A stretch of DNA of 64,000 bases from Paenibacillus sp. FSL R5-0623 (GTDB taxonomy: Bacteria; Bacillota; Bacilli; Paenibacillales; Paenibacillaceae), in contig NZ_CP150233.1 in the NCBI RefSeq assembly GCF_037974265.1, positions 3,906,001 through 3,970,000 on the forward strand, read 5' to 3'. Under the pieces are notes generated by a model. That model saw only the letters and a list, made by a program, of their open reading frames with translations, ran no database searches and was not told where the DNA came from. The stretch's first letter is position 1. Each line of letters starts with the position of its first letter. A program made the position numbers and the translations under genes. Below, one piece after another: positions 34,179 to 41,657 of this stretch.

Positions 34179-35411
34179 ATGAATACTTTTGAAACGAATC
34201 TGCAGCAATATGCTGAACTGGCTGTTCAAGTCGGTGTCAATGTCCATCCTGGGCAAACACTCGTGGTTAACGCTCCAATCTCGGCAGCACATTTTGTACG
34301 ACTGATTGTCAAAGCAGCTTACGGTAAAGGTGCGAAATTGGTCAAAGTAAACTGGAGCGATGAAACCGTTACACGTCTTCATTACGATCTTGCACCTGAT
34401 GAAGCCTTCTCCATTGAACCGAAATGGTTTGCAGCTGAAATGACTGAACTCGTTGAAGAAGGTGCCGCTATTCTGCACGTCATCGCTGAAAATCCGGATC
34501 TGCTGAACGGTGTAGCGCAGGAACGCATTATTACCAGCCAAAAAGTGCGCGGCAAAGCGCTCGAAAAATATCGTTCTTATCAGATGGCTGACAAATTCAG
34601 CTGGTCTATCGTGGCCGTCCCTTCTCCGGAATGGGCAGCTAAAGTGTTCCCGGATCTGCCAGAAGCACAACAAGTGGATCGCCTGTGGGACGTCATTTTC
34701 AAAACAGTACGGATCGGTGAACAGGATGCTGTTGCCGAATGGAAAACCCATTTGCAAAACCTGGATTCCCGCGCTGATCTGCTGAACAACAAGAAATACA
34801 AGAAGCTTCACTATACAGCTCCAGGCACAGATCTGACCATCGAACTTCCAGAAGGCCATATCTGGGTATCCGGTGGAAGTGTGAATGAGCAAGGACATGT
34901 CTTTATTGCCAATATGCCTACCGAAGAAGTATTCACGGCTCCGCTGAAAACGGGTGTTAACGGTACAGTGCGCAGCACGAAACCACTGAGCTACGGTGGC
35001 AACCTGATTGACGGATTTTCCCTTACTTTTGAGAACGGTCGAATCGTAGATTACACCGCTGAACAAGGACAGGATGCACTCAAAAACCTGATCGAAATGG
35101 ATGAAGGTGCACACTATCTGGGTGAAGTAGCCCTCGTTCCACATCAGTCCCCAATTTCCGATACCAATATTTTGTTCTACAATACCTTGTTTGATGAAAA
35201 TGCCTCCAACCATTTGGCGATTGGTAATGCCTATGCCTTCTGTCTGGAAGGTGGTAAAACGATGTCCAAAGAAGAGCTGATTGAACGTGGCATGAACTCC
35301 AGCCTCACTCATGTAGACTTCATGATTGGATCCGGAGAAATGAACATTCACGGCGTGACCTCCGAAGGTGCGGAAGAGCCGATCTTCCTGCAAGGAAACT
35401 GGGCATTTTAA
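34179..35411 (+). CDS. M29-family aminopeptidase (AmpS-like), copy 1
   Basis: A 410-residue cytoplasmic metallo-aminopeptidase of the thermophilic M29 family. Typical blocks are VNVHPGQTLVVNAPI near the N-terminus, VPSPEWAAKVFPD (around residue 145), LTIELPEGHIWVSGG (around residue 225), NMPTEEVFTAP with a metal-ligand Glu (around residue 248), EMDEGAHYLGEVALVP with Glu/His ligands (around residue 310), NASNHLAIGNAYAF (around residue 345) and THVDFMIGSGEM near the end. The start was placed at the ATG after GGAGG, 47 codons inside the open frame. A second gene of identical length follows in tandem. Confidence 0.93.
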   Translation: MNTFETNLQQYAELAVQVGVNVHPGQTLVVNAPISAAHFVRLIVKAAYGKGAKLVKVNWSDETVTRLHYDLAPDEAFSIEPKWFAAEMTELVEEGAAILHVIAENPDLLNGVAQERIITSQKVRGKALEKYRSYQMADKFSWSIVAVPSPEWAAKVFPDLPEAQQVDRLWDVIFKTVRIGEQDAVAEWKTHLQNLDSRADLLNNKKYKKLHYTAPGTDLTIELPEGHIWVSGGSVNEQGHVFIANMPTEEVFTAPLKTGVNGTVRSTKPLSYGGNLIDGFSLTFENGRIVDYTAEQGQDALKNLIEMDEGAHYLGEVALVPHQSPISDTNILFYNTLFDENASNHLAIGNAYAFCLEGGKTMSKEELIERGMNSSLTHVDFMIGSGEMNIHGVTSEGAEEPIFLQGNWAF

Positions 35412-35432
35412 TCCTGTTTGATGTGATTTAGG

Positions 35433-35458
35433 AGAGAGGAGATTACTCCTCTCTTTTC
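35433..35458 (+). terminator. Terminator between the two aminopeptidase genes
   Basis: AGAGAGGAG and CTCCTCTCT form a perfect 9-bp stem with an ATTA loop, followed by TTTTCCTG. It would separate or attenuate expression of the second copy. Confidence 0.85.
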
Positions 35459-35501
35459 CTGCGTTAACAGGTCAAAAATTCAACAATTGGAGGGAACTCA
35501 T

Positions 35502-36734
35502 ATGTTAAGTTTTGAACAAAAACTGGATCGTTACGCTGAACTTGCTGTAAAAGTAGGTGCTAATGTACAACCAGGGCAAGTATTTCTTATCAGTGCGATG
35601 ATTGATACCGCTGAATTCGTACGTTTGCTGGTCCGCAAGGGATATGAAGCTGGCGCCAAGCAGGTCATTGTAAAATACGGAGATGAAACCGTTAATCGAT
35701 TGCGGTTTGAGATGGCCCCTGAGGAATCCTTCCAAGAGCCGCCGAAATGGCATGCAGCGGAGCTTGAAGAACTGGCGGCCAATAATGCAGCCTTTCTGAC
35801 CGTATTGTCATCCAGCCCAGACCTAATGAAAGGTATTGACCCGGAGCGGATTTCCACCCATCAGCGTACATATGGTCAGGCGATGGCCAAGTACCGTCAG
35901 TATCAACAGGCGGATAAAATGAGCTGGACGGGTGTGGCATGTCCTTCGCCCGATTGGGCAGCCAAAGTATTCCCGGATCTCCCGGCAGCTGAGCAGGTTA
36001 GCCAGTTGTGGGAAGCCATTTTTGCTGCGGTGAGAGCCGATCTGGAGGACCCTGTAGCGGCTTGGGAACAGCATATTGAACGACTGGAGACCAAAGCCGT
36101 TGCCCTGAACAACAAGAAGTATCAAGCATTACATTTCCTCTCCCCAGGGACGGATCTTACTGTCGAGCTTCCAGAAGGTCATATCTGGGCGCAGGCAGGT
36201 AGCGTGAATGAGCAAGGCACCCCTTTTGTCGCGAATATCCCGACAGAGGAAGTATTCACCGCTCCAGCCAAACATGGCGTTAATGGCAAAGTGTCCAGCA
36301 CCAAACCACTCAGCTATGGCGGCAGTATCATTGATCATTTTTCGCTCACATTTGAGAACGGACGTATCATTGATTTTCATGCTGAAGAAGGTCAGGATAC
36401 GCTGGAAAGACTCATTTCCATGGATGAAGGATCTCATTACCTCGGCGAAGTCGCTTTGGTTCCCTTCCATTCACCGATCTCTGAGAGTGGCATCCTGTAT
36501 TACACTACATTATATGATGAAAATGCGTCTTGCCATCTTGCGATTGGCAGTTCCTATGCATTCAATATTGAAGGTGGCAAATCGATGTCTCCTGAAGAGC
36601 TTGCAGCCCGTGGCATGAACACCAGCATCACCCATGTGGACTTCATGATGGGCTCACCCGAGACGGACATCTACGGTATCACGGCAAACGGCGAACGTGA
36701 AGCCATCTTCCTTAAGGGAGACTGGGCATTCTAA
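35502..36734 (+). CDS. M29-family aminopeptidase (AmpS-like), copy 2
   Basis: A 410-residue paralogue of the preceding gene, aligning without obvious gaps. Shared blocks include ACPSPDWAAKVFPDLP, LTVELPEGHIWAQAGSVNEQ, NIPTEEVFTAP, SMDEGSHYLGEVALVPFHSP and NASCHLAIGSSYAFN, so all metal-binding residues recognisable in copy 1 are kept. Both copies look functional; differences lie mostly in surface segments, suggesting divergence in substrate preference or expression. The ATG is 7 nt from GGAGGG. A terminator hairpin stands between the copies and another follows this one. Confidence 0.93.
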   Translation: MLSFEQKLDRYAELAVKVGANVQPGQVFLISAMIDTAEFVRLLVRKGYEAGAKQVIVKYGDETVNRLRFEMAPEESFQEPPKWHAAELEELAANNAAFLTVLSSSPDLMKGIDPERISTHQRTYGQAMAKYRQYQQADKMSWTGVACPSPDWAAKVFPDLPAAEQVSQLWEAIFAAVRADLEDPVAAWEQHIERLETKAVALNNKKYQALHFLSPGTDLTVELPEGHIWAQAGSVNEQGTPFVANIPTEEVFTAPAKHGVNGKVSSTKPLSYGGSIIDHFSLTFENGRIIDFHAEEGQDTLERLISMDEGSHYLGEVALVPFHSPISESGILYYTTLYDENASCHLAIGSSYAFNIEGGKSMSPEELAARGMNTSITHVDFMMGSPETDIYGITANGEREAIFLKGDWAF

Positions 36735-36782
36735 CTGATTACGGAGAGTTATCTCCCTTAATGTATTTTCTCTGAATAGTCG

Positions 36783-36831
36783 AAAAGGCTGTCTTGCAAC
36801 CATGTTTTCATGGTTGGCGAGACGGCCTTTT
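36783..36831 (+). terminator. Strong terminator after the aminopeptidase pair
   Basis: AAAAGGC...GCAACCATG pairs with CATGGTTG...GCCTTTT around a TTTT loop, giving a stem of about 20 bp with few mismatches and a T-run. Confidence 0.9.
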
Positions 36832-36904
36832 ATTAATCTTAAGCAAACTTTACCGCATGTTATACACACTTCTCTCATCTGGTTTTTCCCTGACCAACAT
36901 CCCA

Positions 36905-36934
36905 TTGTATCGTTTCCATATTATGTTGTAAAAT
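36905..36934 (+). promoter_or_regulatory. Possible promoter of the ECF sigma gene
   Basis: TTGTAT and TAAAAT with an 18-bp spacer, about 50 bp before the start codon. An ECF-type autoregulated promoter cannot be excluded. Confidence 0.35.
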
Positions 36935-36981
36935 GTAATGATACCAATGTTTGTGGATTGTTCACCAGAAAGGAGAACATC

Positions 36982-37572
36982 ATGGCCAATCGGCTCCAGT
37001 TATTACTAGCCTCAGATTTCCATAATTTAGGCTCTGCACTTCAAGAAGAAGTGTATTATGAATATTATAATATGGTACATGGTCTTATCGTTTATATCAT
37101 CAAGGAGCGTGCTGCAGCAGAAGATATTATTCAGGAAGCTTTTATCAAAATTATTAAAAACAAACCCATCTTTGAAGACGAGGTCAAACTGAAAGCCTGG
37201 CTCAAGGTCGTCACACGGAACACAGCTATTAATTATCTGAGAAAAAATAAAAATAACCGTAACCAATTGGATACGGATAGTGTTTTTATAGATATGGAGA
37301 CGATGAATCAGACGGCAGCTTCCGTGGAAAGCATGGTAGAAACGCAGATGATGGAAGAGTCCATTGAATATTATCTCAGACAGCTCAAACCGGAATATCG
37401 TGTATTGGTGGAGTTACGGTGGAAAAAAGGTCTCTCCTACCGAGAGATGGCCGAACTGCTGGATACCTCCGAAGACATTGTGAAGCAACGCTTGTTCAGA
37501 GCCCGTGGCAGTATCAAGAAGAAATTACATAAGGAATGGGGTGGGAGTATTGAGCAAAGGCAAGTCCGATAA
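36982..37572 (+). CDS. ECF-type RNA polymerase sigma factor
   Basis: A 196-residue sigma-70 family factor. Region 2 is visible as EYYNMVHGLIVYIIKERAAAEDIIQEAFIKI (around residues 35-60). Region 4 is PEYRVLVELRWKKGLSYREMAELL...IVKQRLFRARGSIKKKL (around residues 135-185). GGAG lies 6 nt from the ATG; the open frame extends further upstream but without a ribosome binding site. The downstream membrane-anchored gene overlaps its end by 32 nt and looks like the cognate anti-sigma factor, the usual genetic arrangement. The regulon is unknown. Confidence 0.88.
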   Translation: MANRLQLLLASDFHNLGSALQEEVYYEYYNMVHGLIVYIIKERAAAEDIIQEAFIKIIKNKPIFEDEVKLKAWLKVVTRNTAINYLRKNKNNRNQLDTDSVFIDMETMNQTAASVESMVETQMMEESIEYYLRQLKPEYRVLVELRWKKGLSYREMAELLDTSEDIVKQRLFRARGSIKKKLHKEWGGSIEQRQVR

Positions 37573-38503
37573 AAACGTGGAGCAATTCGATTCAGAGCTG
37601 GAAGACGAATATTTCGACGCTGCGTTTGACCTGGCTTTTGATGAAGCTTTCCATCAGGCCGTCTCTGCCCCTACCGCCTCCCATACCGAATCCATGCAGC
37701 AATCCTGGCAGAAGGTACAAAGGGAAATTAACAGAATCGGTTTACGTAAAAAAAGAATACGTACCTTACGACTTTCAATTGTCGTAGCTGCGTCCGTGAC
37801 CATCGGGGCCGTTATTTTCAGCCTGCCGTCCGGTACGCAAGCGGTATCCCCTTTTGTACAATCCATCAAGGATTGGGGTAATGGCATGAAATCCATTATC
37901 ATTGAGGATCGTACGACCCGACTGGGGGCTGATCCGTCAACGGCCAAAACGCCTCCACCACCAGAAACCAGCTTGGACGACATTCTTAAAGTACAAGAAG
38001 AAGAAGCTCTTAATACACCTTCGTATGAGTTATCGAGCCATCTGTTTCGTCCAGTACTTGTTACGGAAGAGATCGCACGCGAAGGGTTCATGGGTGACTT
38101 TCTGTTATCCAATGCCATTCCCGAGAGATTCAACAAGGTCAAATTCGAACTTGTGCTTGATACTGAAAACCCTGTGAATCCAGACGATTATTATGAGTCC
38201 ACACAAATGAGAGTTCAATATACCAGTGAAGGCAAGAGCATAGAGGATGAGATCATCCAGTTTGATTATGTCTATGTCATGCCTGGGGAGAAAATTGAAG
38301 GGGCCATGCTTCGTGATATGAGCACCGTAAAACTTGCGGATGGCTCGGAAGCATTGATGTATATCGGCCCACCCTATAACTCCTTTCAGTGGATGATGGG
38401 TTCCAACAATATGAGTCTGTTTGGCACCCTTTCGGAAGAAGAAATGACTGCTATTGCCAACGATTTTCAAGAGCAGAAGTTTCCCGGCAGCACCCGTCGA
38501 TAA
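37541..38503 (+). CDS. Putative membrane-anchored anti-sigma factor
   Basis: A 320-residue protein with a cytoplasmic N-terminus of about 85 residues (very acidic, EQFDSELEDEYFDAAFDLAF), one TM helix (LRLSIVVAASVTIGAVIFSL, around residues 88-107) and an extracellular domain of about 200 residues with a proline-rich stretch (TAKTPPPPETS). The C-terminal part (ADGSEALMYIGPPYNSFQWM) resembles DUF4367-like sensor domains. It starts with GTG, preceded by AAGGA, inside the end of the sigma gene. Position and topology support the anti-sigma role. A zinc-binding anti-sigma motif (HxxxCxxC) is not visible. Confidence 0.75.
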   Translation: MGVLSKGKSDKNVEQFDSELEDEYFDAAFDLAFDEAFHQAVSAPTASHTESMQQSWQKVQREINRIGLRKKRIRTLRLSIVVAASVTIGAVIFSLPSGTQAVSPFVQSIKDWGNGMKSIIIEDRTTRLGADPSTAKTPPPPETSLDDILKVQEEEALNTPSYELSSHLFRPVLVTEEIAREGFMGDFLLSNAIPERFNKVKFELVLDTENPVNPDDYYESTQMRVQYTSEGKSIEDEIIQFDYVYVMPGEKIEGAMLRDMSTVKLADGSEALMYIGPPYNSFQWMMGSNNMSLFGTLSEEEMTAIANDFQEQKFPGSTRR

Positions 38504-38505
38504 GA

Positions 38506-39018
38506 TCAGAATAATACGGTGCCAGAGACATGTTTGCTTGTTTCCGTGGTACTTCCATCATACGCTGTATGAATACTGGTAACGCGATAATAATATCCTG
38601 GCATAACGGTCCAATCCGATGCGGCATTCAATAAGTTTGTATTCGTTGCATTGTTGGAACTCGTTTTAAAAGTTACCCATGCTGTTCCTGTCCAGCGCTC
38701 AAGTCGATAATCTACGGAAAGTGTCTTCATTGCTGTATATGTCATGGTCTTGGTATTGACGATAGCCGATAGTCCACCCCCAGGAATGACTGCACCGACC
38801 GCTTGATAGATATGTCCAAGTTCTCGAGTGTTAACAAGCGAATGGATGGATGGTTCCGGCGGCGGTGGGGGTGTAAGGGCACTAGAGGACACGTTGATCA
38901 TCGGGCTTGCAACGGCTGGTTCGGACGTAGGTATAGCCAGGATTGTAGGCACCATTAACAAGGCAACAAGGGTTATTTTCAGTATAGATGCTGCACTCTT
39001 CGTTTTCATTTTCCGCAT
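38506..39018 (-). CDS. Secreted hypothetical protein
   Basis: A 170-residue protein that I do not recognise by family. It has a signal peptide (ILKITLVALLMVPTILAIP, cleavage near residue 38), a short proline run (ALTPPPPPEP), and a beta-rich C-terminal half with TAVKTL-like and RLERWTGTAWVTFKTSSNN segments, and no cysteine. The pattern suggests a small extracellular beta-sandwich. GGAGG is 10 nt from the ATG. It converges on the anti-sigma gene with only two bases between the stops and no terminator. A stand-alone minus-strand terminator hairpin lies upstream of its start. Confidence 0.75.
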   Translation of the reverse strand: MRKMKTKSAASILKITLVALLMVPTILAIPTSEPAVASPMINVSSSALTPPPPPEPSIHSLVNTRELGHIYQAVGAVIPGGGLSAIVNTKTMTYTAMKTLSVDYRLERWTGTAWVTFKTSSNNATNTNLLNAASDWTVMPGYYYRVTSIHTAYDGSTTETSKHVSGTVLF

Positions 39019-39090
39019 ATTGATCCATCCTCCGCTTCCATACTTGATTTTGTGTAAGGGTATAAACGGACGGATCGGGTGACAGGTTTC

Positions 39091-39131
39091 AAAAAAAATT
39101 AGACGCTCCGATGTTTCTGTCGGCAGCGTCT
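39091..39131 (-). terminator. Minus-strand terminator hairpin with no obvious upstream gene
   Basis: AGACGCT and AGCGTCT (7 bp) plus inner CCGA/TCGG pair around an 8-nt loop, with an uninterrupted T8 run on the minus strand. It lies 70 nt upstream of the secreted-protein gene, where no minus-strand coding region precedes it. An attenuator in a long leader, or the end of a small RNA, would explain it. Confidence 0.65.
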
Positions 39132-39250
39132 CTTATCCTAGCATGCATCTCTAGCATGGTTGGAACCTAAATTATTCCAGCCCGTATGTATTGGGTAATG
39201 GATACACGAAACCATATTAACCAACCAGATTTGCAAATGAGGTGTAAAAC

Positions 39251-39901
39251 TTGAGTAAATTTCAATCCAAATCCAGAAGGCATCGTCACAGCTCCAATCC
39301 GAATGAACTACATATCGAAGTTTCCGGCTCGTTCAAACGTTGGCTTGTTATCTTGGTGAGTGCGCTTACCGCAGGGACCTTAATATATTTCTTGGCTACA
39401 GCTCGGGAAAGCTGGATAAGCATGGGGATTGACCGCTATGTATTGCCCTTTATGATCTGGGGACTTGTACTGTCCCCCATCCTTGCTTTTCTTTTCCTCA
39501 AGCAGAGCGGACGAACCCTTTACCATGTCAAATTTTTACGAGTTTTCGGGATTGCTTTCTGCCTTCTGCCTCTGGTACTTCTGTTTTATGTGTTACCCGT
39601 AACACTTGGCATGGTGAATGATCACCTGACCCAGTTTAAGCAAAATCCCGTGTTATCCACCACTAAGGTGGGGGACTACAATTCTCACGAGGTTACTTTT
39701 GTTGATACGCCTATGTACGCCATCATCACCATTAAGACACCGACAACAACCCAATCCACTCGAAAAAAGCTGAATATCCAGCATGATCTGGCTCCGGGAG
39801 AGAATGTTTACGTCACTTATAAGCGAATTTCTATCGAGAATAGCTTGGTCACGGAGAACCGTTATGCCGATATTGTCATTCATGCACCCAAAGAATCATG
39901 A
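39251..39901 (+). CDS. Hypothetical membrane protein with two or three TM helices
   Basis: A 216-residue protein of no family I recognise. The basic N-terminus (KSRRHRHSS) is followed by TM helices at about residues 30-50 (WLVILVSALTAGTLIYFLAT), 65-83 (YVLPFMIWGLVLSPILAFLF) and 95-118 (VFGIAFCLLPLVLLFYVLPV). A C-terminal extracytoplasmic or cytoplasmic beta-rich domain follows, ending ENRYADIVIHAPKES. The start is TTG with GAGGTG about 7 nt upstream. It is convergent with the CorC-type gene, with a terminator between. Confidence 0.75.
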   Translation: MSKFQSKSRRHRHSSNPNELHIEVSGSFKRWLVILVSALTAGTLIYFLATARESWISMGIDRYVLPFMIWGLVLSPILAFLFLKQSGRTLYHVKFLRVFGIAFCLLPLVLLFYVLPVTLGMVNDHLTQFKQNPVLSTTKVGDYNSHEVTFVDTPMYAIITIKTPTTTQSTRKKLNIQHDLAPGENVYVTYKRISIENSLVTENRYADIVIHAPKES

Positions 39902-39910
39902 ACATGCAAA

Positions 39911-39948
39911 GAAGCTGTACGATGACCATTACGTCACCATACAGCTTC
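39911..39948. terminator. Hairpin between convergent genes
   Basis: GAAGCTGTA and TACAGCTTC form a perfect 9-bp stem enclosing TGAC/GTCA. T-runs are poor, but its position between two convergent genes supports a terminator. Confidence 0.6.
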
Positions 39949-39970
39949 ATCTGTTACAATTTCGATCTGG

Positions 39971-41287
39971 CTACGCGCCTTCTTCTTCAACCAATAGTTC
40001 CAGCTTAATTACATTTACTCGGGAAATCCGTTTATGCTCTGTCTCTTGAATGACAAATACATAACCCCCATACTCAACCGATTGACCGACCTCAGGTGGA
40101 ATAGCGTCTACTCTGGAGTATAACCAGCCCCCGATGGTATCGTAATCGGCACGATCCATCTCCAGTCCGAATCGTTCGCTGACTTCTTCAATCAGCATCA
40201 ATCCATCAATGGAGTATTCCATCTCATCCACTTGCTCAATGACAGGACGCTCATGGTCGAATTCATCCTGAATCTCGCCTACGATCTCTTCCATGATATC
40301 TTCAAGTGTGACAAGCCCGGAGGTTCCGCCGTATTCATCAATCAGAATCGCAATCTGTGTTTTGCTACGCTGCATACGCTTGAGCAGATCACTGATCAGC
40401 GTAGTATCTGGCACAGCCAGGATGGGCCGGATCACGGAGATGGTATCCGTGAGTTGGGATCGCATCAGATCCTTGATGTGAATAAAGCCAATAATATGAT
40501 CCTTGTCTCCGTTATATACCGGATACCTTGTTCGCATACTTTCACTGGCAATCTCCAGATTTTCCAGCATGGACTCATTGGCGTTCAGACAGATCATTTC
40601 CGTCCGCGGAATCATAATTTCACGGGCGGTTGTATCCGTAAAATCAAATATATTATCAACAAGTGCTAATTCAGTGTTATCAATTAAACCGCTCTTATTG
40701 CTTTCTTTCATCAGAATGCGTATTTCATCTTCGCTATGTGCCGAGTCCATCTCCGAAGCTGGTGCCATTCGGAACAGTCTCAACAAGCCGTTAGCCATAC
40801 CGTTCAGTGCCCATATGAATGGATACATTAACTTGTAGAAGAACGTCAGCAAAGCCGCAGACCACAATGTGATCGTCTCAGACTTTCGAATCGCCATCGT
40901 TTTGGGAGCAAGTTCTCCCAGTACAATGTGCAAGATCGTAATAATCACAAATGCAATGGCAATAGAGATTCCATGAACGTAGACTGGTCCCAGTCCAAAT
41001 GCGGTAAACATGGGCTCTAACAGATGTGCAATTGCCGGTTCTCCCAGCCACCCGAGTCCCAGTGAAGCCAAAGTTATACCTAGTTGGCAAGCTGACAGAT
41101 ATGCATCCAGATTACGTACGATATTGGAAGCATAGATGGCATTTTTGTTGCCTGTTTCCACCAAAGCCTCAATCCGGCTTCCACGAACTTTCACCATCGC
41201 AAATTCCGCCGACACAAAGAAACCATTCATTAATACAAGTAAACCAATGATTACTAAATTTAAAATACTCGGTAAGGGGTCACTCAA
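39971..41287 (-). CDS. CNNM/CorC-family (hemolysin-like) membrane transporter with CBS pair
   Basis: A 438-residue protein of the CNNM/HlyC/CorC family. The N-terminal DUF21 domain (about residues 1-190) has three to four TM segments and the typical LVLMNGFFVSAEFAMVKVR. It is followed by two CBS domains (about 215-335, with PRTEMICLNANESM and IAILIDEYGGTSGLVTLEDI) and a C-terminal CorC_HlyC domain (about 350-430). Bacterial members have been linked to Mg2+ efflux, for example MpfA. The start is TTG; an in-frame amber stop lies 9 nt before it. Its ribosome binding site AGGA is inside a perfect hairpin that is overlapped by a 7-codon leader ORF. Confidence 0.9.
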   Translation of the reverse strand: MSDPLPSILNLVIIGLLVLMNGFFVSAEFAMVKVRGSRIEALVETGNKNAIYASNIVRNLDAYLSACQLGITLASLGLGWLGEPAIAHLLEPMFTAFGLGPVYVHGISIAIAFVIITILHIVLGELAPKTMAIRKSETITLWSAALLTFFYKLMYPFIWALNGMANGLLRLFRMAPASEMDSAHSEDEIRILMKESNKSGLIDNTELALVDNIFDFTDTTAREIMIPRTEMICLNANESMLENLEIASESMRTRYPVYNGDKDHIIGFIHIKDLMRSQLTDTISVIRPILAVPDTTLISDLLKRMQRSKTQIAILIDEYGGTSGLVTLEDIMEEIVGEIQDEFDHERPVIEQVDEMEYSIDGLMLIEEVSERFGLEMDRADYDTIGGWLYSRVDAIPPEVGQSVEYGGYVFVIQETEHKRISRVNVIKLELLVEEEGA

Positions 41288-41295
41288 ATTTTCAT

Positions 41296-41325
41296 CCTAT
41301 TTGCCGTCATTCTTCGGCAAATAGG
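41296..41325 (-). promoter_or_regulatory. Hairpin sequestering the ribosome binding site of the CorC-type gene
   Basis: On the minus strand CCTATTTGCCG and CGGCAAATAGG form a perfect 11-bp stem with an 8-nt loop. The 3' arm contains the AGG of the Shine-Dalgarno sequence AGGA, located 7 nt before the TTG start. Folded RNA would hide this site. There is no T-run after it, so it is not a terminator. Confidence 0.75.
41297..41320 (-). CDS. Seven-codon leader peptide (uORF) ahead of the CorC-type gene
   Basis: TTG followed by codons for PKNDGK and an amber stop. It is preceded by a consensus ribosome binding site AAGGAGGT at exactly 8 nt, the strongest in this leader. The ORF spans most of the hairpin described above, from its 5' arm through its 3' arm, and ends 9 nt before the main start in the same reading frame. 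A longer version starting at ATG 41371 (24 codons) is also open. Translation would melt the hairpin and expose the downstream site. The real start and use are inferred. Confidence 0.5.
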   Translation of the reverse strand: MPKNDGK

Positions 41326-41441
41326 TCCACCTCCTTCGAAAATGTAGGATATTTGCCATTCTGCCGCTCATATGCAATTTCAACTTCCCAATGCTTCCAC
41401 CTCCACCTTGTTCTGTCGAGTAACAAAGATATGCTTCTTTT

Positions 41442-41469
41442 ATTATATAATTCTACACTACACAGTCAA
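41442..41469 (-). promoter_or_regulatory. Promoter of the CorC-type gene
   Basis: -35 TTGACT (41464-41469) and -10 TATAAT (41442-41447) with a 16-bp spacer on the minus strand. The implied 5' leader is about 150 nt and includes the uORF and hairpin. Confidence 0.7.
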
Positions 41470-41572
41470 TCCGTGTCCTATGACAACGAAATGGCACAAA
41501 CGCCTTTTTTCTTTAACAAAAGTCTCGATTACGCTGTTTTTTAACATTTCACAAACATAATCTAACCAAACC

Positions 41573-41620
41573 AAAGAGAGTATCCTCGCTTATGCTTCCG
41601 CATGACTGGATACTCTCTTT
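41573..41620. terminator. Strong bidirectional terminator
   Basis: AAAGAGAGTATCC pairs perfectly with GGATACTCTCTTT (13 bp), with an inner ATGC/GCAT. It lies just downstream of the sigma-DUF1835 gene. Confidence 0.85.
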
Positions 41621-41657
41621 TTGCAATACTGTTATTTTCTTAAATTCTATCCGCTAA

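Noticed and set aside
34143..35393. 416-codon open frame on the minus strand
   Set aside because: It lies exactly opposite the first aminopeptidase gene, which has clear family motifs; no ribosome binding site or homology. It is a codon-bias shadow.
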